Assembly (NCBI RefSeq): GCF_015158295.1 | Contig: NZ_JACDXV010000005.1 | Coordinates: forward strand, 1-64,000 | DNA from: Devosia faecipullorum | Lineage (GTDB): Bacteria > Pseudomonadota > Alphaproteobacteria > Rhizobiales > Devosiaceae | Direction of reading: 5' to 3' | Length of the DNA: 64,000 nucleotides | In this document: positions 34,463 to 43,497 of the stretch, one piece after another | Position numbering within the stretch: position 1 is the stretch's first letter | Layout: each line of letters opens with the position of its first letter | The notes under the pieces: model-generated | Seen by the model: only the letters and a program-made list of their open reading frames with translations | Database searches by the model: none | Told to the model about the DNA's origin: nothing | Translations under genes and position numbers: made by a program

Positions 34463-34477
34463 TTAACCTTTGCATTA
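34463..34477 (+). promoter_or_regulatory. CtrA-like motif TTAA-N7-ATTA
   Basis: The bases TTAACCTTTGCATTA are one change from the CtrA consensus TTAA-N7-TTAA. They lie 43 bases upstream of the start of the next small gene. CtrA control is typical in alphaproteobacteria, but a single near-match can occur by chance. Confidence 0.3.
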
Positions 34478-34520
34478 CTTCTCCCGCGCGGGGTTGGCGA
34501 GTGCGTGTTATGCCCCATGC

Positions 34521-34799
34521 ATGAGCACAACCAAGTCCATCTTCGCGTCCACCTATGGAACCGGGCCATTCGAGCGCGGCCAGGCCGAGCGTCAATTGGC
34601 GCTGGAATATCTGGCGGAAGCCTGGAACGGCGCCGAGGAAGATGGCCTCGAGAGTGCGTCGCTGGCCCATGCCTCGCTGTTCGCGGCACTGGCTACTTTC
34701 GTGCGCCTGCATGGCGATGAGGCGACGGCCGATCTGGTCGCGCAATTGCCGGAGCGTATCCGCAATGGCGAATACAATCTCGAACGCAGCCTGCAATAG
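34521..34799 (+). CDS. Small conserved alphaproteobacterial protein, unknown function
   Basis: A 92-residue soluble protein beginning MSTTKSIFASTYGTGPFERG. It is mainly helical and slightly acidic, with no signal peptide, cysteine or metal motif. I do not recognise a family. The ATG is supported by position after a CtrA-like site and by reading-frame composition. It is followed 63 bases later by an exported protein gene. Confidence 0.6.
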   Translation: MSTTKSIFASTYGTGPFERGQAERQLALEYLAEAWNGAEEDGLESASLAHASLFAALATFVRLHGDEATADLVAQLPERIRNGEYNLERSLQ

Positions 34800-34862
34800 G
34801 CCAAAACGCCTTACCGGCACCGCATACTGGTTCTAATCTCCCAGCAAACGGGAGAATCGATC

Positions 34863-35405
34863 ATGCGCCTCGCCCCTGCCCTTGCCGCCCTTTTCGCCCT
34901 CTGCGCGCCCGGCTTCGCAGAGGAGGAATGGGTCTGGCCCGTTCCCGAGATCAGTCGGGATATTTCCGCCCTGCCCGCGCCCGCGCAGGCGACGCGACAG
35001 GCGCTGATCGAGGCGGCCCGCAGCGGCGACATCGAGGCGCTGCGGCCCATCATCGAAGCGCAGGACTATCCGCCCAATGTCAGCTTCGGCGATCCCGAGG
35101 ACGCGGTGGCCTATCTGCGCTCCGAATCCGAGGATGGCGAGGGCCGGCAGATCCTTGGCCTGCTGCTCGACCTCCTCGACCAGCCCTATGCCTTTCATCC
35201 CGATAGCAGCGGGGAAACCTATTATATCTGGCCCTATCTCGCCGAACTCGACCCCAATGCGCTGACGCCCGAACAGGAAGTGGACGCCTATCGCCTGCTC
35301 GACCGCGCCGGCCTTGAAGATGTCAGGCAATTTGGCGGCTGGTATTACTGGCGCCTGTTCATCAGCGAAACCGGCGAATGGTCGGCCTTCGTCGCAGGAG
35401 ATTGA
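34863..35405 (+). CDS. Exported protein of unknown function
   Basis: A 180-residue protein with a clear signal peptide (MRLAPALAALFALCAPGFAEEE) and an acidic mature part rich in Tyr and Trp near the end (GGWYYWRLFISETGEW). A segment ATRQALIEAARSGDIEALRPIIE resembles an ankyrin-like helix pair. The ribosome binding site GGGAGA precedes the ATG. Probably periplasmic; function unknown. Confidence 0.65.
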   Translation: MRLAPALAALFALCAPGFAEEEWVWPVPEISRDISALPAPAQATRQALIEAARSGDIEALRPIIEAQDYPPNVSFGDPEDAVAYLRSESEDGEGRQILGLLLDLLDQPYAFHPDSSGETYYIWPYLAELDPNALTPEQEVDAYRLLDRAGLEDVRQFGGWYYWRLFISETGEWSAFVAGD

Positions 35406-35533
35406 GGTCGGTCCGGCTGCGGTGCCCTTTTTGGACGTTCGGACCCGAAGCAATAGTCGCCAAAATCTGCTGTGATGGAGATCGTCTCACCGGGCGTTGT
35501 CCCGGACGCGAACTCTAAAATGGGGGAGAGGAC

Positions 35534-36364
35534 ATGCGGCTGGACTATTTTCTTCCCTCTGCGGGGATGCAAAATCTACTAACCATTCACGCTGGCGTCG
35601 ACGATGTTACGGATGCCTGCGTCGAGGTCCTGCCCGCCATGTTGCCCAATCTTCATATCCGGGTGGCGGGCCGCAGCAGCCTGGAATTTGCCGATGGCAG
35701 CCATTTCGATGCTCCCCCCGTTGCGTTGATCGGCCCGACAACCGGCGCCTATCGCGTCACGCTCAGCCAGGACTGTCGGATCGCCGTGGTCGGATTGCTG
35801 CCACTTGGATGGGCAATGCTGGTGCGCGTTCCCGCTTTTGCATGCGCGGACAGGGTGCTCGATGGTGCCGACATCTGGGGACCACGCGCGGCAGCGGAAG
35901 TTGTCGAGCGCCTGTGGGCGACGCCCTTCGATGGCAGCCATGTCGGTTTGGTCGAGGCGCTTTTGAACCGACCCGCCGGTGCGGAAGACCATTTTCTACG
36001 CCAGATCGCTGGGATCGACCATTGGCTCGAACGCTCTGCGTCCCTCTCGCTTGACGCATTGGGCGCTCGGGTAGACTTGGGAGACCGGCAGATGCGGCGC
36101 ATCGCGCTTGAATATTATGGCGCCCCTCCAAAAATCCTTGCCATGAAATACCGGGCCCTGCGCCTGGCTGCCGAGATGTGCCAGGGCGGCGGCTTGGGCG
36201 AGACCCTGCAGGCCTATGCCGACCAATCGCACATGATCCGCGATTTCCGTCGGTTCGTCGGCTGGACGCCTGCGGCCTTCCAGCGGGATCACAATTTGGC
36301 GGCGGCGACGCTGTCGGGGCGGCGCAGGGCGGGCGCCGCACGACCACTGGTTCTGTGGAGCTGA
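35534..36364 (+). CDS. AraC-type regulator, effector unknown
   Basis: A 276-residue protein with an N-terminal sensor region and a C-terminal AraC-like pair of helix-turn-helix motifs (LDALGARVDLGDRQMRRIALEYYG and LQAYADQSHMIRDFRRFVGWTPAAFQRD). The Asp-Arg-Phe-Val-Gly-x-Thr-Pro pattern near the end is typical. The N-terminal half does not show a cupin signature I can name. AGGACATG places the start. The next gene, OmpA-like, begins 147 bases later and may be a target. Confidence 0.8.
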   Translation: MRLDYFLPSAGMQNLLTIHAGVDDVTDACVEVLPAMLPNLHIRVAGRSSLEFADGSHFDAPPVALIGPTTGAYRVTLSQDCRIAVVGLLPLGWAMLVRVPAFACADRVLDGADIWGPRAAAEVVERLWATPFDGSHVGLVEALLNRPAGAEDHFLRQIAGIDHWLERSASLSLDALGARVDLGDRQMRRIALEYYGAPPKILAMKYRALRLAAEMCQGGGLGETLQAYADQSHMIRDFRRFVGWTPAAFQRDHNLAAATLSGRRRAGAARPLVLWS

Positions 36365-36510
36365 TCGGGCTCGGGTGCCGCGCCGATGTCCGTTTTGTTC
36401 AATACGGCGTCTGCCCGGGCAATCTAGGTTTTGATCAATCCGCTTGAGATTGGGTGGGAATGTCCGGTGTCCGTGTACGGCGCGGGGGACGGGCGCTGCC
36501 GGAGTTGCCT

Positions 36511-37602
36511 ATGGCCAAACGTTACCTGCAATTGCTGTTCATGCTTGCCGCGCTTTTCTGCACCAACGCCCTCCCCACGCTGGCCGATGCGACGATCCCG
36601 ATCGCCGATATCGAGGGCGCGGCCGACACCGGGCTTATCAAACGGTATGAGGGCGCCTTCATCGTCTCCTATGAGAGCCACGCCTATGCCGAGTTGCGCA
36701 TTCCGCTGTCGCCACTGCAGCCGGGCGCATCGGGCGAATATGATGCGATGAACAACCGGATCTATCGCCCAGAGCGGGCGGAGACACTGGAGGGCAAGGT
36801 GACACGGCTCGTCTACGTGGTTCCGGAAAACCGGTCACCGCTGGAAGTGCTGCGCAATTATCAAGACGAAATCGCCGCGGCCAACGGACAGGTCGAATTC
36901 GAGTGCAAGCGCGACGAATGTGGCGGAGACGCCAATCGTGCCGCCTATGGCGGCGGCAACAAGATGAGCCTGATGCAGTATTTCTTTTATGAATCTGACA
37001 TCAAGGACGCGCCCTATTCGAACGGGGCATGCGCGGTGACGTCCCGCATCAATGACCAACATTTCACGGCGGCGCGAATTCCGCAGGGGGACGCCACCGC
37101 CTGGGTGGCCGTGCAGACTTTTCAGCTCGATGCCGGCACCTATTGCAAGGCACTCAACGGCCGGACCATCGCCGTCGTCCATGTTCTTGAACCCAAGGCT
37201 CGTGAACAAAAGATGGTGCTGGTCAAGGCGGAGGACATGGCCGACGCCATCGACCATGACGGCAGCATTGCACTCTATGGCATCTATTTCGATACGGCGA
37301 AGGCAAACCTGACGCCGGACTCCGCGCCGACCCTCAAAGAGATCGCGGCTTTGCTCGGGGGTCGACCGGAACTGGCGGTCCTGATCGTCGGCCATACCGA
37401 CAGCCAGGGCAGCTATGACTACAATCTCGATCTGTCCGCACGCCGCGCCGATGCCGTCAAGGCTGCACTCGTTTCGAGCTATGGCGTTGATGCGCGCCGC
37501 CTGACCGCTGCGGGCGCAGGCATGATGGCCCCCGTCGCGTCCAATGCCACCGATGAGGGGCGAGCCAGGAACCGTCGCGTCACCATCGTGCCGGTGAATT
37601 GA
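36511..37602 (+). CDS. DUF4892-OmpA fusion envelope protein
   Basis: The 363-residue protein has a signal peptide (LQLLFMLAALFCTNALPTLA), a DUF4892-like domain (about 30-235: RYEGAFIVSYESHAYAELRIPL, VYVVPENRSPLEVLRNYQ) and an OmpA C-terminal peptidoglycan-binding domain (YFDTAKANLTPDSAP, IVGHTDSQGSYDYNLDLSARRADAV). It should sit in the periplasm attached to peptidoglycan. I use the ATG at 36511 (GGAG 8 bases upstream). Its stop overlaps the next ATG (TGATG), linking it to a probable protease inhibitor gene. Confidence 0.85.
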   Translation: MAKRYLQLLFMLAALFCTNALPTLADATIPIADIEGAADTGLIKRYEGAFIVSYESHAYAELRIPLSPLQPGASGEYDAMNNRIYRPERAETLEGKVTRLVYVVPENRSPLEVLRNYQDEIAAANGQVEFECKRDECGGDANRAAYGGGNKMSLMQYFFYESDIKDAPYSNGACAVTSRINDQHFTAARIPQGDATAWVAVQTFQLDAGTYCKALNGRTIAVVHVLEPKAREQKMVLVKAEDMADAIDHDGSIALYGIYFDTAKANLTPDSAPTLKEIAALLGGRPELAVLIVGHTDSQGSYDYNLDLSARRADAVKAALVSSYGVDARRLTAAGAGMMAPVASNATDEGRARNRRVTIVPVN

Positions 37603-38024
37603 TGGGCCGGACAATGATGAACAGCCGGACACGGCGCCTTTTGCGACGTTTCATTGGCAGCGCCTGCCTTGCCCTGTCGTTGCTCCTGGGGTCGGGCGTA
37701 CAGGTCTCGAACGCCAGGGATGTCGTCGCGATTGCCGGAGATCATGCCTTTTGGGAGGATTTCGAAGGGGGCACAATCTGCCAGGTGACCCTAGAGAATG
37801 TAAGGACTATCGGCGGGTACGTTTTGAGCGGCGACGAGCAGTGCATGGCGGCGTTCGAGCTGTCGGACGATCCCTATGCATGGTTTGTCGATGACGTGGG
37901 ACAATTGGTCATCACCGATGTGACGCGCAAGGTTCTGCTGCGCTTCGAGCCGCTAGAGAACGGCTCGTTTTACGCGCGACGCGAGAACGAAGGGCTGAAC
38001 AACCTCAATTTGACGCGAGACTAG
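37602..38024 (+). CDS. Probable AprI/Inh-type metalloprotease inhibitor
   Basis: A 140-residue exported protein with a basic N-terminus and hydrophobic segment (FIGSACLALSLLLGSGVQV). The mature part has a small beta-barrel pattern: ICQVTLENV, GGYVLSGDEQCMAAFEL, YAWFVDDVGQLVITD, VLLRFEPLENGSFYARR, with two cysteines placed as in the AprI/Inh family. Such proteins protect the periplasm from secreted metalloproteases. No protease gene is nearby in the window. Translationally coupled to the OmpA-like gene. A second ATG at 37614 is possible. Family assignment is by pattern only. Confidence 0.5.
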   Translation: MGRTMMNSRTRRLLRRFIGSACLALSLLLGSGVQVSNARDVVAIAGDHAFWEDFEGGTICQVTLENVRTIGGYVLSGDEQCMAAFELSDDPYAWFVDDVGQLVITDVTRKVLLRFEPLENGSFYARRENEGLNNLNLTRD

Positions 38025-38102
38025 CGCGATCCGGCCCAGGTCGCGGCAAGTCCGCTCCTGGATGCGCCCGCACATTTTCGGACAGCCCGCCCCCTTCCGA
38101 CC

Positions 38103-39425
38103 CTAACCCAAGGCCTCCAGGAACCGCATCGGCTTTCCCTTGTTCGGGGTCACCAATTCGCCCTGCCACATCACCTTATGACCGCGCACCACGGTGCCGA
38201 CCGGCCAGCCGGTCACCGATACGCCATCATAGGGTGTCCAGCCGGCGCGGCTGCTGATCCAGTCATTGGTGATGGTTTCGCGCCGCTTCATGTCCACGAT
38301 GGTCAGGTCGGCGTCGTAACCAACCGCGATCCGGCCCTTGTTGGCGATACCGAACAGCCGGTTCGGTCCATGGCTGGTCATGTCTACGAAGCGCTGCAAA
38401 GTCAGCCGTCCCTGATTGACGTGGTCCAGCATGGTCGGCACCAGGGTCTGCACGCCGGTCATGCCCGAATGGCTATCGGGATAGGCATGGTCCTTTTCTG
38501 CTCGCGTATGAGGGGCGTGGTCGGAGCCCAGAATATCGGCCACGCCATTGGCGACGCCCTGCCAGATGCCCTCGCGATGCGCCTTGTCTCGCACCGGCGG
38601 GTTCATCTGCGCATAGGTGCCGAGCCTCGTATAAGCCGTCTCGTCCAGCGTCAGGTGGTGCGGCGTCACTTCCACGCTCGCCACGTCCTTGTGATCGGCG
38701 AGATAGACCATCTCTTCCCTGGTCGAGATATGCAGCACATGGATGCGCTTGCCGGTCTTGCGCGCCAGATTGACCAGCCGCGTGGTGCAGCTCATCGCCA
38801 CCTCGGGCGAGCGCCAGATCGGGTGGCTCGACGGATCGCCGGGAACGCGCAGTCCCTTGCGCTCCTCCAGCATATATTCATCTTCGGAATGGAAGGCGGC
38901 GCGGCGCGAAATGGCGCGCAATATGGCTTCCACCCCATCGTCGTCCTGCACCAGCAGCGAGCCGGTGGACGAGCCCATGAACACCTTGATGCCGGCGCAG
39001 CCCGGCAGCTTTTCCAGCATGGCCAGTTCCCCGACATTGTCGTGGGTGCCGCCGATATAGAAGGCGAAATCGCAATGCATGCGGTCGGTGCCGGCGGCGA
39101 TCTTGGCCTCGAAGGTTTCGCGGGTCGTGGTCAGCGGATTGGTATTGGGCATTTCGAACACGCCCGTCACCCCGCCCATCACCGCGCCGAGCGATCCGGT
39201 TTCAAGGTCTTCCTTATGCGTCAGCCCCGGCTCGCGGAAATGCACCTGCGTATCGATGACGCCGGGCAGGATATGCAGGCCCTTGCAATCGACAATCTCA
39301 TCGGCGCTGCCCGCGATACTGCCCAGGGCGGCGATGCGCCCGTCCTTGACCGCAATATCGGCCAGACCTTCGCCGTCATGGTTGACCAGACGGGCATTCT
39401 TGAAAATCGTGTCATACTGCGCCAT
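38103..39425 (-). CDS. pyrC: Dihydroorotase
   Basis: The 440-residue amidohydrolase closes carbamoyl aspartate to dihydroorotate in pyrimidine synthesis. The metal-binding start DTQVHFREPG (HxH type), FEMPNTNP, HSEDEYML, LHISTREEMVYL, VTPHHLTL and DILGSDHAPHTRAEK are all present. This is the longer class I-like form. It stands alone on the minus strand, divergent from the YgfZ-like gene. Confidence 0.94.
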   Translation of the reverse strand: MAQYDTIFKNARLVNHDGEGLADIAVKDGRIAALGSIAGSADEIVDCKGLHILPGVIDTQVHFREPGLTHKEDLETGSLGAVMGGVTGVFEMPNTNPLTTTRETFEAKIAAGTDRMHCDFAFYIGGTHDNVGELAMLEKLPGCAGIKVFMGSSTGSLLVQDDDGVEAILRAISRRAAFHSEDEYMLEERKGLRVPGDPSSHPIWRSPEVAMSCTTRLVNLARKTGKRIHVLHISTREEMVYLADHKDVASVEVTPHHLTLDETAYTRLGTYAQMNPPVRDKAHREGIWQGVANGVADILGSDHAPHTRAEKDHAYPDSHSGMTGVQTLVPTMLDHVNQGRLTLQRFVDMTSHGPNRLFGIANKGRIAVGYDADLTIVDMKRRETITNDWISSRAGWTPYDGVSVTGWPVGTVVRGHKVMWQGELVTPNKGKPMRFLEALG

Positions 39426-39543
39426 GTCTGAATTCCCCGGCTGGTTGGATTGCGTCTGGTTCTAGAAGCTGGCCGCCTTGTCTGTCCATCCCACGCGCGG
39501 GCCATTCCCGCGAAAGCGGCAACCCCTTTGCGTGGAGCTTGTC

Positions 39544-40371
39544 ATGGCCACGATCCTGCGCGCCGACCGCGCCCTGTTCCGGTTTTCCGGAGCCGATGCC
39601 CATAAGCTGGTCAATGATGTGGTCACCGGCCATGTCCCAGACAAGGAGGGCGAGGCCGCCAGTTGGGCGCTGCTTTCGCCGCAGGGCAAGATTTTGGCCG
39701 AAGGGCTGGCCGTGTGGCGTGAGGACGCGGTCTGGCTCGACACCCATCTCAGCGTCGCAGACGATTTCTTCAAGCGCATGCGCATGTATCGGTTGCGCGC
39801 CAAAGTGGAGATCGATGATCTTCGCGCCACCCATCGCGTCGGCTTTTCCCGCGAGGATCTGCCCGGCGCAGCGCGCGACCGGCTCGGCCCCGTGCAATTG
39901 GGCTGGCAGGTCATTGCCCTTCTTGAGGATACAGCCGATTGGGTCGAGGACGATAGCGCCTATCACGCCATCCGCATCGCCAATGGCATCCTTCATCAGG
40001 GCAATGACTTTCCGGCCAATGACGCCTTCGCCCACGATATCGGCCTCGACATCCTCGACGGCATCGACTTCGTCAAAGGCTGTTATGTCGGCCAGGAAGT
40101 GGTGTCGCGCATGAAACATCGCGGCACCGCACGGCGGCGTCCGGTCATCGTCTCGGGCATCGAGACGGCGGCGGCGGGCAGCCCCATCGAGGCCGGAGGG
40201 CGCGATGCGGGAAATATCGGCCAGGTGGTGGACGGCAAGGCGCTGGCTATCCTGCGGCTGGACCGGATCACCGATATCGAGGCTGCACGCGTGGACGGGA
40301 AGCCGGTACGCCTCGCACTGCCCGATTGGGCGAATTATCGGTTCGGCGAGGCTGGTGGCGAGGCCGAATAG
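39544..40371 (+). CDS. ygfZ: YgfZ/GcvT-like folate-binding protein
   Basis: A 275-residue protein with the YgfZ signature KGCYVGQEVVSRMKHRG (about residues 179-195), related to the T-protein of glycine cleavage. YgfZ uses a folate to help assemble or repair iron-sulfur clusters in the cytoplasm. The ATG at 39544 (MATILRADRALFRF) fits the family; the longer upstream frame has no support. The HD hydrolase gene follows after about 80 bases. Confidence 0.9.
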   Translation: MATILRADRALFRFSGADAHKLVNDVVTGHVPDKEGEAASWALLSPQGKILAEGLAVWREDAVWLDTHLSVADDFFKRMRMYRLRAKVEIDDLRATHRVGFSREDLPGAARDRLGPVQLGWQVIALLEDTADWVEDDSAYHAIRIANGILHQGNDFPANDAFAHDIGLDILDGIDFVKGCYVGQEVVSRMKHRGTARRRPVIVSGIETAAAGSPIEAGGRDAGNIGQVVDGKALAILRLDRITDIEAARVDGKPVRLALPDWANYRFGEAGGEAE

Positions 40372-40452
40372 CGCGGGTCGTCACGCTCCGTTCTCGAATC
40401 GGCTTGATCTGCTAGTCTTGGTGTTAACAGTCTGCCAACCAATTCGAGCCTG

Positions 40453-41064
40453 ATGTCACGCCAAAGCTTTCGTGCCTGGCAGCGCATGCTGTCCGGTCGC
40501 CGCCTCGATATTCTCGATCCCTCGCCCGTCGATGTGGAATTGTCCGACATTGCCCATGGGCTGGCGCGCGTGGCCCGCTGGAACGGGCAAACCATTGGCG
40601 ACTATCCCTTTTCTGTCGCCCAGCATTCGGTTCTGGTGCTCGAATTGTTCCGCGCCGCCAATCCCGGCGCCACCCCCGAAGCGCAATTGCAGGCGTTGCT
40701 CCACGACGCGCCCGAATATGTCATGGGCGACATCATCTCCCCCTTCAAGGCGGCGATGGGTGGAAATTACAAAGATGTCGAAAACCGTTTATTGTCAGCG
40801 ATTTACCTGCGCTTCTCCCTGCCCGCGACCATGCAGGCGACTATCCGCAAACAGGTGAAAAAGGCCGATCAGGAAGCCGCCTTTTTCGAAGCGACTCACC
40901 TCGCAGGTTTCGATCCGGCCGAGGCCAGCAAGCTGTTCGGCGCGCCGGCCCAGCCGGCTTTTGACGTCGAGGCTTTCGACCGGCTGATCCGCCCCTGGCC
41001 CACTCAACAGGCGCATGTGCGATTTATCGAGACATTTGAAGCCATTAGCGTCCTGGCCTCCTGA
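40453..41064 (+). CDS. HD-domain hydrolase (YfbR-like nucleotidase)
   Basis: The 203-residue protein carries the HD metal site: His58 (SVAQHSVLVLEL), His84-Asp85 (LLHDAPEY) and Asp139 (KKADQEAAFFEA). This spacing matches YfbR-like 5'-nucleotidases acting on deoxynucleoside monophosphates. The start is an ATG at 40453 following a short AT-rich stretch. Cytoplasmic. Confidence 0.87.
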   Translation: MSRQSFRAWQRMLSGRRLDILDPSPVDVELSDIAHGLARVARWNGQTIGDYPFSVAQHSVLVLELFRAANPGATPEAQLQALLHDAPEYVMGDIISPFKAAMGGNYKDVENRLLSAIYLRFSLPATMQATIRKQVKKADQEAAFFEATHLAGFDPAEASKLFGAPAQPAFDVEAFDRLIRPWPTQQAHVRFIETFEAISVLAS

Positions 41065-41177
41065 GCCCTTCAGAGAATATTAACCATAATCGCGAATTTC
41101 CGTCGCTGGCTGGCGGCAAGATGGTTACTGATCCGTTAAGGCAAGTGTGCCGAATTGAGACAGACCGAGTCGCCGCC

Positions 41178-41615
41178 ATGAACCTGCCGACACGTCACAT
41201 GCTTTTGGGAATGACGCTGGGCGCCATCTGCGCCTCGGCCCTGGCCGCCATCGGCCCGGGTTATGTTTTGCCGGCATTGGCCGACGAAATGCCGGCAGGT
41301 TTCGACACCGGAAAACTGGTGAAGTTCGGCGACCGCGAATACCAGGTCCGCTATGCCGACTGGGTTTCGACCGATCCGCTATCCAGCGCGCAGGTCAAGA
41401 AGATCGAGGCCGGCAAGGTCAGCTATGTCAGCATCACCACGACGGCCACCGGCACCTATTCGACCGATGCCCTGACCTCGAAACACGTGCTCTATCCCGG
41501 CATTGAAGTCGAGGAAGTCGGGCCCCGCGGCAATTTCTTTGCCTTCTGGTCGTTCGGACGATGGCAGGGCATGGCGACGTCCAACGGCAATTCCTTCATT
41601 GCCATCGGCAATTAG
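41178..41615 (+). CDS. Exported protein of unknown function
   Basis: A 145-residue protein with an N-terminal signal or membrane segment (MLLGMTLGAICASALAAIGPGYVLPALA). The mature part (KFGDREYQVRYADWVSTDPL, VSYVSITTTATGTYSTDAL) is beta-rich. I do not recognise a domain. An alternative start at 41121 exists, but 41178 gives the better signal peptide. Upstream there is a TTAACCAT sequence (about 41081), a CtrA half-site. Its 3' end overlaps the sleB-like gene's end on the other strand by 4 bases. Confidence 0.6.
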   Translation: MNLPTRHMLLGMTLGAICASALAAIGPGYVLPALADEMPAGFDTGKLVKFGDREYQVRYADWVSTDPLSSAQVKKIEAGKVSYVSITTTATGTYSTDALTSKHVLYPGIEVEEVGPRGNFFAFWSFGRWQGMATSNGNSFIAIGN

Positions 41616-42667
41616 CCGAAAAGCCAGCCGCGCTTGAACTTGTAGAATACGTGCAGCCCGATCTGGGTCACCTTTTCCATGCGCGGAGCCCAAGGGGGCC
41701 GCACATAGGTGGCGTGGTAATGGGTCGCGTCGCCCACTTCGGTCAGATAAAGCGTATTGCCGGCCACCTGGCGGGCAATGTCTTCCGCCTGTTCCCAGGG
41801 CTTGCGCTCGTTGACCACTTCGGGAATGCCATCGCAGGCAAAGGAGAACTGGCAGGCATTCTTGCGATGCTGGTTCTGAAACACCACGCCGCAGATCGTG
41901 TCGGGATAGCGGTGATCCTTGGTGCGGTTCATCACTACCTGCGCCACCGCCGCCTGGCCGCGATAACTCTCGCCGCGTGCTTCGAAGTAGATCGCCGTCG
42001 CAAGGCACCAGAGCTCGCGATCCGAGACCTTAAGGTCTTCGGGCGCAGGCGATTGCACCGTCACCGGCATATCGGCACGGGCATAGGCCAATTGCTCGGG
42101 CATGGTTTCGGGCATGGTCACGCCCAGATTGTCGCGGCTGCCGGGTGCAATGCCGGCAATGGCGTCGAGCGCGGCCGCGGCATTGGGGTGGAGCGAAGCC
42201 ACCGACATACGCGGGCCGGGCTCTTCAGCCTCGCCCGCATCGGCAAAGCTCGATTGGCCGAATACCGCCGGATCGGCGGGTGCGCGCAAAGCGGCAAGGC
42301 GCGTCCGCGCCGATTCAAAGCTTTTGGCAATGGCCATGGCATCGACAGCAGGACGAACCCGGTCGGTCTTTTCGGCGCGATTGGGGCCGGTAAAGCCGGC
42401 GGCGGCGAACAGGTGATCGACCGAGCCGGTAATGATGGGGTCGACGCCCGAATAAGTGAGACTGGCGAGCGCGGCTTGCGGCGCCGGCTGTCCCGGCACT
42501 CCATAATCGCCCAACGGGCCGGATGCGGGGCCGAACGCGCCATTGGCGAGGCCCAGATAGGCAAGGGATGCGACGACGCCCATTGTCATCGTCCTGACAA
42601 GGGCAAGTCCCCGGCTAACCGCTCTGACCCGGTGCGGACGCACCTGGGGCCGGTGGGAAAGGGCCAT
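41612..42667 (-). CDS. SleB-type cell wall hydrolase
   Basis: The 351-residue protein has a membrane segment near residues 25-45, a low-complexity linker, and a C-terminal Hydrolase_2/SleB domain: LWCLATAIYFEARGESYRGQAAVAQVVMNRTKDHRYPDTICGVVFQN with the catalytic glutamate, and CQFSFACDG. In alphaproteobacteria such proteins remodel peptidoglycan, often in the cell cycle; in Bacillus the homolog acts in spore germination, which does not apply here. Full length. Confidence 0.9.
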   Translation of the reverse strand: MALSHRPQVRPHRVRAVSRGLALVRTMTMGVVASLAYLGLANGAFGPASGPLGDYGVPGQPAPQAALASLTYSGVDPIITGSVDHLFAAAGFTGPNRAEKTDRVRPAVDAMAIAKSFESARTRLAALRAPADPAVFGQSSFADAGEAEEPGPRMSVASLHPNAAAALDAIAGIAPGSRDNLGVTMPETMPEQLAYARADMPVTVQSPAPEDLKVSDRELWCLATAIYFEARGESYRGQAAVAQVVMNRTKDHRYPDTICGVVFQNQHRKNACQFSFACDGIPEVVNERKPWEQAEDIARQVAGNTLYLTEVGDATHYHATYVRPPWAPRMEKVTQIGLHVFYKFKRGWLFG

Positions 42668-42872
42668 AAACGCTACTCAACGCTACACTACAAAACTCAA
42701 GCCCGGCAAATGTGACGCTCAAATGCCGGAGAGCCTGATCATCTCCTATTAGGGTTAGCGCGGAGTAAATGGGGTTCGCGGCCACGACAGGGCGACGTCA
42801 TGGCAAAGGTGCGGTAGGCCCGGGAAATGGCTGCGGCATAATGGACGCGGGGGCCGCCGGCGTCGGCTCGTG

Positions 42873-43421
42873 TCAGGAACAAGCAGCCACGACCGGCACG
42901 ACGTTCTGGGCAAAGGCATCCACGCGGAAGCGGACCGAAAGGGTCCGGGCGCTGGTGGGAGTGACCCGCACGGTGAGATTGGTGACGCCTGCCAGATTGT
43001 CGATAAAGGTCAGCGCGTCGCGACTATTGTCGATCAGAACGGCGGTGTTGTCGGCATTCACAGGCAGGGTGCTGCTGCGCCGTGTCAGATCATATTGCAG
43101 CGTCATGCCCACATCATTGCCCAGCGAGGAGAGGGTATTGCCGGCAAAGCCGAACGCGATCTGCAAGCCATTGGGCTGGCAGGACACGGTAATGGTGGCC
43201 GGCGCACGGCCGCTGGGGCGCGCGGGGATCAATTGCTCGGATTCAAAGACCACCGCACTTGCATCGGGTAGTGAGGATGCCGTGCGGAACACCTCGTCGT
43301 AACAGACGAGCCTTGCGCCATCGTCGTCGATGGCGGCGCATTGCGCACCCGTCTGGGCATTGGCCTGCCCGCCCAGAGCCAGAAATACCGGCACAGCCAG
43401 AACGACAAGAAATCTTTTCAC
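42873..43421 (-). CDS. Exported protein with N-terminal CYD motif (VasI/TagO-like)
   Basis: A 182-residue protein with a signal peptide (MKRFLVVLAVPVFLALGGQANA) and then CAAIDDDGARLVCYDEVF. The C-x-I-x-D-x-x-R-L-x-C-Y-D pattern is found in VasI/TagO-type proteins linked to type VI secretion and in stand-alone periplasmic proteins of alphaproteobacteria. No type VI genes are in the window, so the role is open. The C-terminal part (VNADNTAVLIDNSRDALTFI, TLSVRFRVDAF) is beta-rich and ends in a cysteine. Confidence 0.6.
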   Translation of the reverse strand: MKRFLVVLAVPVFLALGGQANAQTGAQCAAIDDDGARLVCYDEVFRTASSLPDASAVVFESEQLIPARPSGRAPATITVSCQPNGLQIAFGFAGNTLSSLGNDVGMTLQYDLTRRSSTLPVNADNTAVLIDNSRDALTFIDNLAGVTNLTVRVTPTSARTLSVRFRVDAFAQNVVPVVAACS

Positions 43422-43497
43422 GAGCGCAATGCCCCTTCACTGTGGCCCGATGACCGGCCTATCGCCTTGCCCCTATATGGGTATTTCCTGCGCCAGT

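Noticed and set aside
38178..39431. 417-codon ORF on the plus strand
   Set aside because: Fully antisense to pyrC, which has all dihydroorotase motifs. High GC makes long antisense frames common here.
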